64,000 nt of DNA from JBFMFR01 sp040752025 (GCA_040752025.1 JBFMFR010000017.1:39438-103437); one strand, 5' to 3'; positions 42,109-51,366 are shown, counted from the first letter of the stretch. Notes: generated by a model not told the origin, from the letters alone. Made by a program: numbers and translations.

Positions 42109-43323
42109 ATGACCGAACTGAATTTCTCACTCTACAGCTCACAACCCTTGTTCTTGGAGCGGATTTCCACTTTACTGAAGGAGTTTGAAACTCAACACCA
42201 CATCCCGGTTCGAGCCAACCAACAAAACCTGGACGAATCCTGGTCCCAGTTATTTCAATATGTCCTGTATGGTGGAGGACCAGACATCTCGCGCATAGGC
42301 ACAATTTGGACAAGTAGTCTGGTCGCGCTCAATGCACTGCGTCCATTCGCTCCCAAAGAAGTAGCCGCCCTGGGAGGGGCAAACGCCTTTTTTGACCCTG
42401 TCTGGCAAAGTTGTTCACTCCAGGGCGACGCCCGCATTTGGTCGATCCCCTTCACCGTTTTCAATTACGCCCTGTTCTACCGCCGTGATCTTCTGAACAA
42501 AGCTGGCATTGATGCACAGGTCGCCTTCGCTTCTGCGCCAGCCATGCTGGAAACCCTGCAACGTTTGCAGGCCAGCGGCATCCATTCCGCCTGGGTCACT
42601 CCGTCTGGGCAGCATTACCGCGCCCGCCTGCACGTTGCCGTCAGTTGGCTTTGGGGCGCTGGCGGGCACCTTTTGAGCGACGATGGTCGCCATTTTCTCG
42701 CCAATCAACCTCAGGCCCTGGCTGGCCTAGAGTCCTTCTTTGAGCTCTTCAGATGCTTGTCCCCAGATGATTACGGCTTAACCTCAGCCGAATGTTTGCA
42801 GCGCTTCGCCCAGGGTCGCACAGCCGTTTACATTGGTGGCCCAGACACAATCGCCCGAATGCGGGAATTCGGACCCCCGCCTGGCATCCTGGAGAATGTA
42901 GGGACAACCATCTTGCCAGGCACGCCCTGGATTGGCGGTTCCAGCCTGGTAGTCTGGAAAGATGTCCTGTCGGACCCGAAGAAAGAACGCGCCGCGCTCC
43001 AACTGATTTCATTCTTGACTCAGCCTCTCACTCAAATCAAACTCTATAATTTGTGCGAAGTGCTGCCCTCTCGCCGTGAGGCATTGGCCCAGTTGCAGTT
43101 GGAGCCGGTAGAACTGCTGCAGGTTGAGAGAAAAGTATTGGAAACCGGGCGAAGCTACCGCCCGTACCCGATCTGGATGCGCATTCAAAATGATCTAATA
43201 CTTGCCCTGGATGCAATCACTGCCGATATTCTGGCTGATTCATCTTTAGATATTGCCGCCGCCATTTCCAGGCATCTCGATCCTTTAGCCCGCAAATATG
43301 AAATGACCCTGGAAAGCTTTTGA
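42109..43323 (+). CDS. Solute-binding-protein-like (SBP family 1) protein without signal peptide
   Basis: A 404-residue protein with the fold of sugar-binding lipoproteins: FETQHHIPVRANQQNLDESW, DISRIGTIWTSSLVALNAL, FNYALFYRRDLLNKAGI and GRTAVYIGGPDTI are typical segments. The start at 42109 has AAGGAG 6 nt upstream and the sequence begins MTELNFSLYSS, with neither hydrophobic signal nor lipobox. It is therefore predicted to stay in the cytoplasm. No permease is adjacent. It may act as a ligand-binding sensor or partner of a regulator; alternatively it is a former binding protein that lost export. Function is unknown. Confidence 0.8.
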   Translation: MTELNFSLYSSQPLFLERISTLLKEFETQHHIPVRANQQNLDESWSQLFQYVLYGGGPDISRIGTIWTSSLVALNALRPFAPKEVAALGGANAFFDPVWQSCSLQGDARIWSIPFTVFNYALFYRRDLLNKAGIDAQVAFASAPAMLETLQRLQASGIHSAWVTPSGQHYRARLHVAVSWLWGAGGHLLSDDGRHFLANQPQALAGLESFFELFRCLSPDDYGLTSAECLQRFAQGRTAVYIGGPDTIARMREFGPPPGILENVGTTILPGTPWIGGSSLVVWKDVLSDPKKERAALQLISFLTQPLTQIKLYNLCEVLPSRREALAQLQLEPVELLQVERKVLETGRSYRPYPIWMRIQNDLILALDAITADILADSSLDIAAAISRHLDPLARKYEMTLESF

Positions 43324-43381
43324 AATATTCTCAGCGTACTTCAATTACCGCACTCAAGCAAACCTCCGAGGATAGCTGAAC

Positions 43382-44710
43382 ATGACTGGAATGCAGGCTC
43401 CCAAGAGCGATTCATCTGTGTATAGAGCGAAGTGCTCCACCATTGGATATGGCCAACCTGAACGGCTTCTGAATGAATCCGAGATCACAGCCATTATCAC
43501 CAGCGGGTTGGAGAAGCTGCCTCTGGATGGTCGCAAAGTGTTGGTTATCATCCCCGACCACACTCGCACCATGCCCCTGCCCATGTTCTTCCGCTTGCTG
43601 ACCCAGCAGCTTTCCGGTCGCGTGGCCGCCCTGGATTTCCTGGTCGCCCTGGGTACGCACCCTCCCCTGAGCGAGGAGCAATTGCAAAAACTGCTCGGCA
43701 TTACGCCAGAGCAGCGCGCCAGTCGCTACCAGCATGTGCGCCTGCTGAACCACGCCTGGGATGATCCGCATGCCCTGGTAACCCTAGGTGTGATCTCCAA
43801 AGCCGAGATGCAGAATCTCTCACAAGGCATGCTGGCGGTGGATGTGCCCGTGCGCCTGAATCGCCTGATCCTGGAGTACGATCACCTGCTGGTATGTGGG
43901 CCGGTTTTTCCACACGAAGTGGTCGGCTTTTCAGGAGGCAACAAATACTTCTTCCCTGGCATCGCCGGGCGCGAGATCATCGATTTCACTCATTGGCTGG
44001 GAGCATTGATCACTTCCTACAGCATGATCGGCACCCAGGAAACGCCAGTGCGAAGCGTGATCGACCGGGCCGCGGCTTTTATCGACCGCCCGCGCCATGC
44101 CCTTTGCTCTGTGGTTACCACGCAAGGCGTGCACGGGCTTTTTATCGGCGCTCCCGAAGAGGCTTTCGCCGCGGCAGCCAGCCTGTCGGCCCAGGTGCAC
44201 ATCCGTTGGGTTGACCGGCCCTACCCGCAAGTGCTCTCGGTTCTGCCGGAAATGTACGATGAAATCTGGACTGGCGCGAAAGGTATGTACAAACTCGAAC
44301 CGGTTGTGGCCGATGGAGGTGAGCTGATCATCTACGCGCCCCACATCCACACATTCAGCGTGGTACACGGTGAAATCATCCGCCAGGTTGGCTATCACGT
44401 GCGCGATTATTTCGTCAAGCAGTGGGAGCGTTTCGCCCATTACCCCTGGGGCGTGCTGGCCCATTCCACGCACCTGCGCGGCGTCGGCAGCTTCGAGGAT
44501 GGCGTCGAAAGGCCTCGTATTCAGGTCAGCCTGGCGACCAGCATCCCCGAGGCCGAATGCCGGGCAGTCAACCTGGGCTACCGAGATCCCGCCTCGATCC
44601 GCCCCGAGGATTTTGCGGACCGGGAAGCACAGGGCATCTTATTTGTACCTCATGCAGGAGAAATCCTATATCGCTTGCGCGACGGTTCGCGCGCAAAAGG
44701 AGATCGTTGA
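43382..44710 (+). CDS. LarA-family nickel-dependent hydroxyacid racemase/epimerase-like protein
   Basis: A 442-residue LarA-superfamily protein (lactate racemase, DUF2088). Expected cofactor and catalytic residues are present: His in LVALGTHPPLSEEQ (about 93), His in GPVFPHEVVGFSGGNKYFFP (about 178) with the cofactor-linking Lys 188 region, and a further His in IIDFTHWLG (about 204). The superfamily includes lactate and malate racemases and a D-gluconate 2-epimerase. With 6-phosphogluconate dehydrogenase encoded 1 nt downstream and mannonate produced upstream, a mannonate/gluconate 2-epimerase is an attractive inference. LarB/C/E cofactor genes are not in the window. N-terminal residues 14-20 overlap a degenerate inverted palindromic element. 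Confidence 0.85.
   Translation: MTGMQAPKSDSSVYRAKCSTIGYGQPERLLNESEITAIITSGLEKLPLDGRKVLVIIPDHTRTMPLPMFFRLLTQQLSGRVAALDFLVALGTHPPLSEEQLQKLLGITPEQRASRYQHVRLLNHAWDDPHALVTLGVISKAEMQNLSQGMLAVDVPVRLNRLILEYDHLLVCGPVFPHEVVGFSGGNKYFFPGIAGREIIDFTHWLGALITSYSMIGTQETPVRSVIDRAAAFIDRPRHALCSVVTTQGVHGLFIGAPEEAFAAAASLSAQVHIRWVDRPYPQVLSVLPEMYDEIWTGAKGMYKLEPVVADGGELIIYAPHIHTFSVVHGEIIRQVGYHVRDYFVKQWERFAHYPWGVLAHSTHLRGVGSFEDGVERPRIQVSLATSIPEAECRAVNLGYRDPASIRPEDFADREAQGILFVPHAGEILYRLRDGSRAKGDR
43421..43442 (-). repeat. Degenerate inverted palindromic element copy J in the LarA-like gene
   Basis: TATAGAGCGAAGTGCTCCACCA: the 13-base core AGCGAAGTGCTCC equals the complement of the reference element and the flanking arms are changed. 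It encodes YRAKCST in the non-conserved N-terminus and is in the opposite orientation to the copies in kdgK and uxaC. Confidence 0.7.
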
Positions 44711-44711
44711 A

Positions 44712-46133
44712 ATGAAAAAGGCCAATTTTGGTTTTGTCGGTTTAGGCGTTATGGGCCACATGCTGGCCCTCAACATGGAACGGCACGGCTTTCGCGTTGC
44801 GGGTTACGACCTGGATGCCCAGAAAGTGCAGGCTTTTGGAACGCAGTACCCGGGCAAAGAATTGGTTGCCTGCGCCACCGTAGAGGAATTTCTGGAAGTA
44901 TTGGAGCGTCCGCGGCGCATTATGATGATGGTGCCAGCCGGGAAGCCCGTAGACTCCGTGATTGCATCCTTGAAACCGGTGCTCGAGAGCGGAGATTTGC
45001 TCATCGATGGCGGCAACACTTTCTTCATGGACACCGAACGTCGCTCGAGCGAGTTGGAAGCGTTGGGAATTGTCTATATCGGCACAGGCGTTAGCGGCGG
45101 CGAATACGGCGCTTTGTGGGGGCCGTCCATCATGCCCGGTGGGCAGCCGCAGGCCTGGGAGTTGGTCAAGCCTATCTTCGAAGCCATCGCCGCCCAGGCC
45201 CAGGGTGAGCCCTGTGTTGCTTATATGGGCCCGCGCGGGGCCGGCCACTACGTTAAGATGGTTCACAACGGCATCGAATACGGCGACATGCAGTTGATCG
45301 CCGAAGCTTATGACATCCTGCACCGCGGCCTGGGACTGGACAACGCCCAACTGCATGATGTCTTTGCAGAATGGAATCATGGCGAGTTGGAATCCTACTT
45401 GATCGAGATCACTGCGGACATTTTCACCAAGCTCGACCCTGAAACCGGCCAGGCCGTGGTCGATCTGATCCTGGACGAGGCCCAGCAAAAAGGCACCGGC
45501 AAGTGGACGAGCCAGAACTCACTCGATTTGGGCGCGCCAACCCCAACCATCAACGCTGCCGTTGAATCGCGCATCGTTTCGGCCTACAAGGACGAGCGTA
45601 TGGCTGCCTCGCAAGTGCTCAGCGGCCCACAAGCGCAAATTAGCGCCAGCGCTCAGGAGGTCATCCAATGGGTGCGTTCTGCCCTGTACGCCGCAAAAAT
45701 CTGCTCCTATGCCCAGGGGTTCGGCTTGATGCGCCTGGCGAGTAAAGAATATGAATACAACTTGAATTACGGCGAAATCGCCCGCATCTGGCGCGGCGGC
45801 TGCATCATCCGCGCCCGTTTCCTGAACGATATCCGCCAGGCTTTTGCCCGAAACGCGGATCTACCCAACCTGATGATAGACCCGGAGTTCGCCCAGGCCA
45901 TGAACTCCCGCCAGGGCGCGCTGCGCAAAGTGGTTGCCCTGGCTGCCGAGAACGGCATCCCCGCCCTGGCTTTCAGTTCGGCCCTGGCTTACTACGACGC
46001 CTACCGCAGCGCCCGCCTGCCCGCCAACCTGACCCAGGCTCAGCGCGACTATTTCGGCGCGCACACCTACCGGCGCCTCGACCACCCGGGCGTGTTCCAC
46101 ACTCAATGGATCGAAGAGCAGTCGGGCGAATAA
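44712..46133 (+). CDS. gnd: 6-phosphogluconate dehydrogenase, decarboxylating
   Basis: A 473-residue full-length enzyme; start at 44712 with AAAAGGAG upstream, 1 nt after the LarA-like gene. The dinucleotide motif GLGVMGHMLALN (about 9-20), VSGGEYGALWGPSIMPGG (about 126-143), the catalytic KMVHNGIEYGDMQ with Lys and Asn (about 181-193), and the C-terminal HPGVFHTQW, which supplies a His to the neighbouring subunit, are all intact. It converts 6-phosphogluconate to ribulose 5-phosphate and CO2. Its place inside a hexuronate cluster is unusual, since the normal uronate route ends in KDPG. Confidence 0.94.
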   Translation: MKKANFGFVGLGVMGHMLALNMERHGFRVAGYDLDAQKVQAFGTQYPGKELVACATVEEFLEVLERPRRIMMMVPAGKPVDSVIASLKPVLESGDLLIDGGNTFFMDTERRSSELEALGIVYIGTGVSGGEYGALWGPSIMPGGQPQAWELVKPIFEAIAAQAQGEPCVAYMGPRGAGHYVKMVHNGIEYGDMQLIAEAYDILHRGLGLDNAQLHDVFAEWNHGELESYLIEITADIFTKLDPETGQAVVDLILDEAQQKGTGKWTSQNSLDLGAPTPTINAAVESRIVSAYKDERMAASQVLSGPQAQISASAQEVIQWVRSALYAAKICSYAQGFGLMRLASKEYEYNLNYGEIARIWRGGCIIRARFLNDIRQAFARNADLPNLMIDPEFAQAMNSRQGALRKVVALAAENGIPALAFSSALAYYDAYRSARLPANLTQAQRDYFGAHTYRRLDHPGVFHTQWIEEQSGE

Positions 46134-46176
46134 CCACGCTGCCCCTGCAGAACAAATCATCAAGGAGAAAGCCCTC

Positions 46177-47271
46177 ATGAAATACAGTTTGAATATCCCA
46201 AACGCCTCCACCCAAAACAGCCCGCTGGATTTTTTGTCCCTCGGCGCGCTGATCCATCGCCTCGACCCGGGGATCGTCCCTTTCCGCAAGGCCACTGAAT
46301 GCCAGATACATGTCAGCGGCGGCGAGTTCAACTGCGCCGCTAACCTGGCGGACTGCTTCGGCATGCAGACCGGCCTCGTCACCGCCATGGTAGATTACCC
46401 CATCGGCGACTTGATCGCCGAGCGCGTGCGAGCCATGGGGGTCAAACCCTTCTACAAGCGCTTCAAGCACAACGGCGTGAACGGCCCCAATATGGCTACC
46501 GTTTACAGCGACCGCGGTCACGGCGTGCGCGCCCCGGTTGTATTTTACAACCGCTCGAACGAGGCCGCCGCGCAGCTCAAACCCGGCGACTTCGATTGGA
46601 AGGCTATCTTCGCAAACGGCGTGCGTTGGTTCCACAGCGGCGGCATTTTTGCGGCCCTGTCGGAAACCACCGGCGAATTGATCATTGAAGGCATGCAGGC
46701 TGCCAAAGCCGCTGGGGCAATCACATCCTTCGATCTGAACTATCGCGCCAAGCTGTGGAACATCTGGGGCGGGCACGAACGCGCCCTGTCCGTAATCAAG
46801 CGCATCGTAGAGCACGTGGATGTACTGGTCGGCAACGAGGAAGACCTGCAAATGGGCCTCGGGATTCCGGGGCCGGAAGTTGCCGCCAAGTCCAAGCTGG
46901 ACCCGAGCACCTTCTTCGGGATGATCGATAAAGTTGTGCAAGCCTACCCACAAGTAAAAATCGTAGCCACCACCCTGCGAGAGGTGCACTCCACCAGCCG
47001 GCATAGCTGGGGAGCTGTGGCCTGGATCGATGGTAAGACCTACATTTCACCCACCTGCGACCTGGACATCTACGATCGCGTCGGTGGCGGCGATGGGTTT
47101 GCCTCGGGCTTCTTTTACGGCCTGCTCACCGGCGAAGAACCAGAGCAGGCTGTCAAACTGGGCTGGGCGCACGGCGCCCTGCTAACCACCTTCCCGGGCG
47201 ACACCAGCATGGCAACCGTGGAACAGGTGCGGGCTTTCGCCCAAGGCGGCTCGGCGCGCATCCAACGCTGA
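46177..47271 (+). CDS. PfkB family sugar/sugar-acid kinase
   Basis: A 364-residue ribokinase-fold kinase resembling 2-keto-3-deoxygluconate kinases: SGGEFNCAANLADCFG near 48-63, FDLNYRAKLWNIW near 187-199, and the catalytic DRVGGGDGFASGFFYG near 304-319. It is clearly different from KdgK at 31463. Located 43 nt after gnd, it could phosphorylate gluconate, KDG or another sugar acid; only biochemistry would tell. AAGGAGAAAGCCCTC precedes the ATG. Confidence 0.87.
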   Translation: MKYSLNIPNASTQNSPLDFLSLGALIHRLDPGIVPFRKATECQIHVSGGEFNCAANLADCFGMQTGLVTAMVDYPIGDLIAERVRAMGVKPFYKRFKHNGVNGPNMATVYSDRGHGVRAPVVFYNRSNEAAAQLKPGDFDWKAIFANGVRWFHSGGIFAALSETTGELIIEGMQAAKAAGAITSFDLNYRAKLWNIWGGHERALSVIKRIVEHVDVLVGNEEDLQMGLGIPGPEVAAKSKLDPSTFFGMIDKVVQAYPQVKIVATTLREVHSTSRHSWGAVAWIDGKTYISPTCDLDIYDRVGGGDGFASGFFYGLLTGEEPEQAVKLGWAHGALLTTFPGDTSMATVEQVRAFAQGGSARIQR

Positions 47272-47367
47272 TCAATGCCTGTGATCGTCAGGTTCCCACC
47301 CTGCTTATACCGGTAGAATTCAAGGTTTGCACCGAGCTACATCGACACTACCACATTGGAGATCCTC

Positions 47368-48507
47368 ATGAACCAACCGACAGCATGGTCTGTCCGCATG
47401 GCCGACTCATTCATTTCTCGCCACCCACAGTTGGCTGAAAACTGGCGATATGAAGCTGGCGTCGTTCTCAAAGGGATAGAATTGATCTGGCGCCAGACCG
47501 GTGAAACCCGTTATTGGGATTACCTCAGATCCAACATGGATTACTTCGTCCAGCCCGATGGCAGCATCCGCACGTACCGCCTCGAAGAATACAACCTCGA
47601 CCAGATCAACCAGGGCAAACTGCTCTTTCCGTTATTCCAGGAAACGGGAGATGAGCGTTATCGCCAAGCTGCCTTTCACTTACACCAGCAACTGGAAACA
47701 CATCCGCGCACCAGCCAGGGTGGCTTCTGGCACAAGCAAATTTACCCGCACCAGTTGTGGTTAGATGGCGTTTACATGGCCGGGCCCTTCCTGGCCGAAT
47801 TCGCCACCCGCTTCCTGCCCCCTGGCCCGGGAGCACAGGGAGCGTTCGATGAGGTGACGAACGAAATCTTGCTCGTAGAAAGACACACCCGCGACGCGCG
47901 CACCGGCTTGCTCTACCACGGCTGGGACGAAAGCCGCCAGCAGCGCTGGGCTGACCCTCAAACTGGCTGTTCACCCCACTTCTGGGGGAGGGCCATTGGC
48001 TGGTACATGATGGCGCTGGTTGACGTGCTCGAGATTCTCCCCGCCATATACCCCAGGCGCTCAGAAATCCTGGCGGTGCTGCAGCGCCTCGCCCCAGCCG
48101 TCATCGCAGTGCAGGATAAAGCCAGCCATGTCTGGTTCCAGGTGCTCGACCAGGGTCAACGGGCGGGCAATTACCTGGAAGCTTCTGCCTCTTGCATGTT
48201 CACGTACGCTCTGGCCAGGGGTGTGCGGCTGGGATATCTCGATCCACAGTATTTGAAAGCCGCCGAAGAAGCTTATGCGGGTATCCTACGCAATTTCATC
48301 CTGGTGGAGACTCTGGTTGAAGGCGAGCAAGTCAATCTAACCGGCATTTGCAGCGTGGCCGGCCTGGGCGGCGACCCCTACCGTGACGGCTCCTACGAGT
48401 ACTACATCGGCGAAAAAGTGGTTGCCAACGATTACAAGGGCGTGGGCGCTTTCTTGATGGCCAGCACAGAGATAGAACGCTCTTCTCGGCCAATCGAAAA
48501 GGCCTGA
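47368..48507 (+). CDS. Unsaturated rhamnogalacturonyl hydrolase-like (GH105)
   Basis: A 379-residue alpha6/alpha6-barrel hydrolase; the start at 47368 has GGAG 6 nt upstream. Landmarks of GH105 (YteR/RhiN) are YNLDQINQGKLLF, the catalytic Asp in HQLWLDGVYMAGPF, FWGRAIGWYMMALVDVLE near 208-225 and the C-terminal GSYEYYIGEKVVANDYKGVG. It removes unsaturated galacturonate from rhamnogalacturonan-derived disaccharides. It lacks a signal peptide and so acts on imported oligomers. The 96 nt before it contain nothing recognisable. Confidence 0.91.
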   Translation: MNQPTAWSVRMADSFISRHPQLAENWRYEAGVVLKGIELIWRQTGETRYWDYLRSNMDYFVQPDGSIRTYRLEEYNLDQINQGKLLFPLFQETGDERYRQAAFHLHQQLETHPRTSQGGFWHKQIYPHQLWLDGVYMAGPFLAEFATRFLPPGPGAQGAFDEVTNEILLVERHTRDARTGLLYHGWDESRQQRWADPQTGCSPHFWGRAIGWYMMALVDVLEILPAIYPRRSEILAVLQRLAPAVIAVQDKASHVWFQVLDQGQRAGNYLEASASCMFTYALARGVRLGYLDPQYLKAAEEAYAGILRNFILVETLVEGEQVNLTGICSVAGLGGDPYRDGSYEYYIGEKVVANDYKGVGAFLMASTEIERSSRPIEKA

Positions 48508-48527
48508 CCAGTTTTATCCCGGCCGCT

Positions 48528-50021
48528 ATGCAAGCGAACGTACTGGATTTCGGCGCCGTCCCTGACGGGCAAACCCTCGATACTGCGGCCATTCAAGCTG
48601 CCCTGGACGCCTGCGCCCCAGCCGGCGGCACGGTGTACATCCCGGCTGGTCGCTATTTGAGCGGGTCCGTCTTTTTGCACAGCAACACCACGCTGCACCT
48701 GGAAGCAGGGGCAATCTTGCTGGGCAGCCAGGATCCAGAGGATTACCCGATCATCCCTGGCCGGTGGGAAGGCGTCCAACAAGAAGTTCACGCCCCTTTG
48801 ATTGCCGGGCATGGGCTCACAACCATCGCCGTTACCGGGCGCGGCATTATCGATGGTCAGGGCGCGCTCTGGTGGGAGCTGTTCCGTGAAAAGCGCCTGC
48901 TCTACCCTCGCCCGCGCCTGCTGTCCTTCACGGAATGCAAGAATGTGCTCATCGAAGGCATCACCGCCATCAACTCTCCCAGTTGGACCATCACACCCGT
49001 ATGCTGTGAAAATGTCACCATCGACAAAGTAACCGTTGCCAACCCGCCCGACTCCCCCAACACCGACGGCATCAACCCCGATTCGTGCTGCAATGTACAC
49101 ATCTCGAACTGCCACGTGGATGTCGGTGACGATTGCATTACGATAAAATCCGGCACCGAAGCCATCCCCCTCCAGGAACGCCGCCCCTGCGAAAACCTCA
49201 CCATCACCAACTGCACCATGTTACACGGACACGGCGGCGTGGTGATCGGCAGCGAGACGAGCGGTGATGTAAGAAACGTTGTCATCTCGAACTGCGTTTT
49301 CATCGGCACAGACCGCGGCATCCGCCTCAAGTCGCGCCGCGGGCGCGGCGGTGTCGTCGAAGATATCCGCGTCAACAACGTGATTATGGAAAAGGTGCTC
49401 TGCCCCTTCGCCATGAACCTGTACTATGCCTGCGGCCGCTGGGGCGACCCAGTGATTTCTGATAAAGAACCTCAACCCATCACCGATAGCACACCCCGCT
49501 TCCGCCGGGTTACCTTGAGCCACCTGACTGCCCAGGATGCGCAGATCGCCGCTGGCTTTGTGTACGGCCTGGCAGAGATGCCGGTGGAAGATCTGGCCCT
49601 GAACGATATCTCCATCTCCCTGGATAGCCAGGCCGAGCCCGGCTATCCAGACATGGCCGATGGGTTGGAGCTCATGCAGCGCGCCGGGCTGTTCTTGCGC
49701 AACGTACACGGCCTGCGCCTGGAGCATGTAGAAATCACCGGGCAATCCGGTCCGGCGTTTTGGATTCAAGATGCGGCGCAGGTGGAAATCAGCCGCTGCA
49801 CCACCCCCACGCCTGGGACTCAAACCCCGGTAATTCACCTGGAAAATGTCAAAGGTGGATTCGTACACGGCTGTTGGGCCGCTCCTGAAACAAACATGTT
49901 CCTGCACCTATCAGGGGAACATTCGCAGGGGATTTGCACAGCGAACAACGCCCTGGAGAACGCCGCCATTCCTACCCACATCGACACGGGTGTTCCCAAG
50001 AACGCAATCCACCCGCTTTGA
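48528..50021 (+). CDS. Glycoside hydrolase family 28 (exo-polygalacturonase-like)
   Basis: A 497-residue right-handed beta-helix enzyme. The GH28 catalytic signatures are complete: NTDG (about 179-182), GDDC (about 201-204), GHGG (about 230-233) and RLKS (about 269-272, the usual R-x-K). The N-terminus MQANVLDFGAVPDGQTLDTAAIQ is the normal opening of bacterial exo-acting members, without a signal peptide, so it trims galacturonate from oligomers inside the cell. It begins 20 nt after GH105. The following 100 nt hold an AT-rich stretch but no convincing promoter. Confidence 0.93.
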   Translation: MQANVLDFGAVPDGQTLDTAAIQAALDACAPAGGTVYIPAGRYLSGSVFLHSNTTLHLEAGAILLGSQDPEDYPIIPGRWEGVQQEVHAPLIAGHGLTTIAVTGRGIIDGQGALWWELFREKRLLYPRPRLLSFTECKNVLIEGITAINSPSWTITPVCCENVTIDKVTVANPPDSPNTDGINPDSCCNVHISNCHVDVGDDCITIKSGTEAIPLQERRPCENLTITNCTMLHGHGGVVIGSETSGDVRNVVISNCVFIGTDRGIRLKSRRGRGGVVEDIRVNNVIMEKVLCPFAMNLYYACGRWGDPVISDKEPQPITDSTPRFRRVTLSHLTAQDAQIAAGFVYGLAEMPVEDLALNDISISLDSQAEPGYPDMADGLELMQRAGLFLRNVHGLRLEHVEITGQSGPAFWIQDAAQVEISRCTTPTPGTQTPVIHLENVKGGFVHGCWAAPETNMFLHLSGEHSQGICTANNALENAAIPTHIDTGVPKNAIHPL

Positions 50022-50121
50022 GGCCTGCGCAGCGCGCCTCAGCCCCTGATCCGCAACGAATTTTTGATCTAAGCTGCTATTCCCGCAGTTGAATGATAAA
50101 ATAGCGGTCGGTGAAACTACA

Positions 50122-51366
50122 GTGCAATTCCATTTAACCATTCCTGCTCGCATCAATATTTTGGGAAATCCCTCAGACGCTAACGAAGGTGATTTTGCGA
50201 CCATTTCCGCGGCTGTGGATGTATATGCCGGGGCGCTGGTGGAGCCAGCCGAAGGGCTGGTCTTAGAAATCGCTCCGCGGACAAGCCTGGGACCTCGATT
50301 ACAGGATTTGCCCAGCGCAATTACAGCGGCTGGGATCATTTCCGGCAACGATCTGGAGCCCAGCCAGCGCCTGGAATTTCCTCGTCCCACTTTGCTCCTG
50401 CCCTACACGGGTCAACTCGACTTGTTAAAGGGCGCTGTCAACCGCCTGTATCAATTCAGCCCGGAGTTCCGCCACAAGTTCGACCAGGACATCGCCCGCC
50501 AGGCAGGCGTACGCATCGCCACCTGGAGTGAAGTGCCGCGCCAGAGCGGATTAGGCGGTTCATCGCTCTTCGTCATCCTGGTTTTGGCTGCCCTGCGCCA
50601 GTTCTACCAGCTTGATCCGCGCATTCACAACGATTACGCACTGGCAGAGCTGACCCAACGCGTGGAGGCGAAAGAGCTGGGGATCGCCTGCGGCTTTGCA
50701 GACCGTTACGTGCCCATCTTCGGCGGTATCGCTTACCTGGATTATCGTGGCAAACTGCACCATCACGACATTTACCAGGAGCCCTACGTCACTTACGAAC
50801 GACTGGATCCGTGGGTGAACGATTTACCCATCGTCGCCATCACCACCGGCATCGAGCACGACTCGGGCGATGTGCACGGACGCATGCGTCCCAGGTACAT
50901 CGAAGAACACAACACCTGGGCCGGATGTGGTGGATCACTGCCACCCATGCTGCGCCTGATGCAAGGCGCCTGGGAAACGGCCTGGCGCGGCAAAATAGCG
51001 CTGCTGCACGATGACCTGGAAACCTTTGGCGAACTCATGAATCACAACCATCACCTCGTAGACGAAATGATGACCTATTGCGGCTTTACGGACGGCGCTG
51101 GTTGGGCCAATAATCTCTTCATCCGCGTCGCCCTGGAAAGCTGCGCCCTGGGCGCCAAACTGACCGGCGCCGGCGGCGGCGGGTCCGTGTTTGCCATCAC
51201 CCTGCCCGGGCAAGAACAAACTCTGATCGAAGCCTGGCAGCAGGCTGCCGAACAGCATGGCCTTTGCAAAGCGCGCGTCTTCCAACCGCGCATCTGCCCC
51301 ACCGGCCTGGTCGTCCAGCCCCTCAACCAACCCGCCTCCTCGCTGTCCAACCGATCTACTCTTTAG
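50122..51366 (+). CDS. GHMP family kinase (sugar or uronate kinase)
   Basis: About 414 residues from the GTG at 50122, chosen because GGTGA stands 7 nt upstream and the protein then opens with the usual FHLTIPARINILGNPSD; a TTG at 50089 is also possible. ATP-binding motif 2 is PRQSGLGGSSLFVIL, and motif 3 is AKLTGAGGGGSVFAI near the end. The GLGGSS form resembles glucuronokinase- and heptokinase-like members. The following gene is a sugar-1-phosphate nucleotidyltransferase, so the pair could turn a free sugar or uronate into an NDP-sugar. The actual substrate is unknown. Confidence 0.85.
   Translation: MQFHLTIPARINILGNPSDANEGDFATISAAVDVYAGALVEPAEGLVLEIAPRTSLGPRLQDLPSAITAAGIISGNDLEPSQRLEFPRPTLLLPYTGQLDLLKGAVNRLYQFSPEFRHKFDQDIARQAGVRIATWSEVPRQSGLGGSSLFVILVLAALRQFYQLDPRIHNDYALAELTQRVEAKELGIACGFADRYVPIFGGIAYLDYRGKLHHHDIYQEPYVTYERLDPWVNDLPIVAITTGIEHDSGDVHGRMRPRYIEEHNTWAGCGGSLPPMLRLMQGAWETAWRGKIALLHDDLETFGELMNHNHHLVDEMMTYCGFTDGAGWANNLFIRVALESCALGAKLTGAGGGGSVFAITLPGQEQTLIEAWQQAAEQHGLCKARVFQPRICPTGLVVQPLNQPASSLSNRSTL

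Noticed and set aside
44370..44711. Upstream extension of the gnd frame by 114 codons
   Set aside because: It overlaps the LarA-like gene antiphase; ATG 44712 begins the normal 6-phosphogluconate dehydrogenase sequence behind AAAAGGAG.
45973..47004. 343-codon open frame on the minus strand opposite gnd and the PfkB kinase
   Set aside because: Antisense to two conserved enzymes with full motifs; no ribosome site and no family resemblance.
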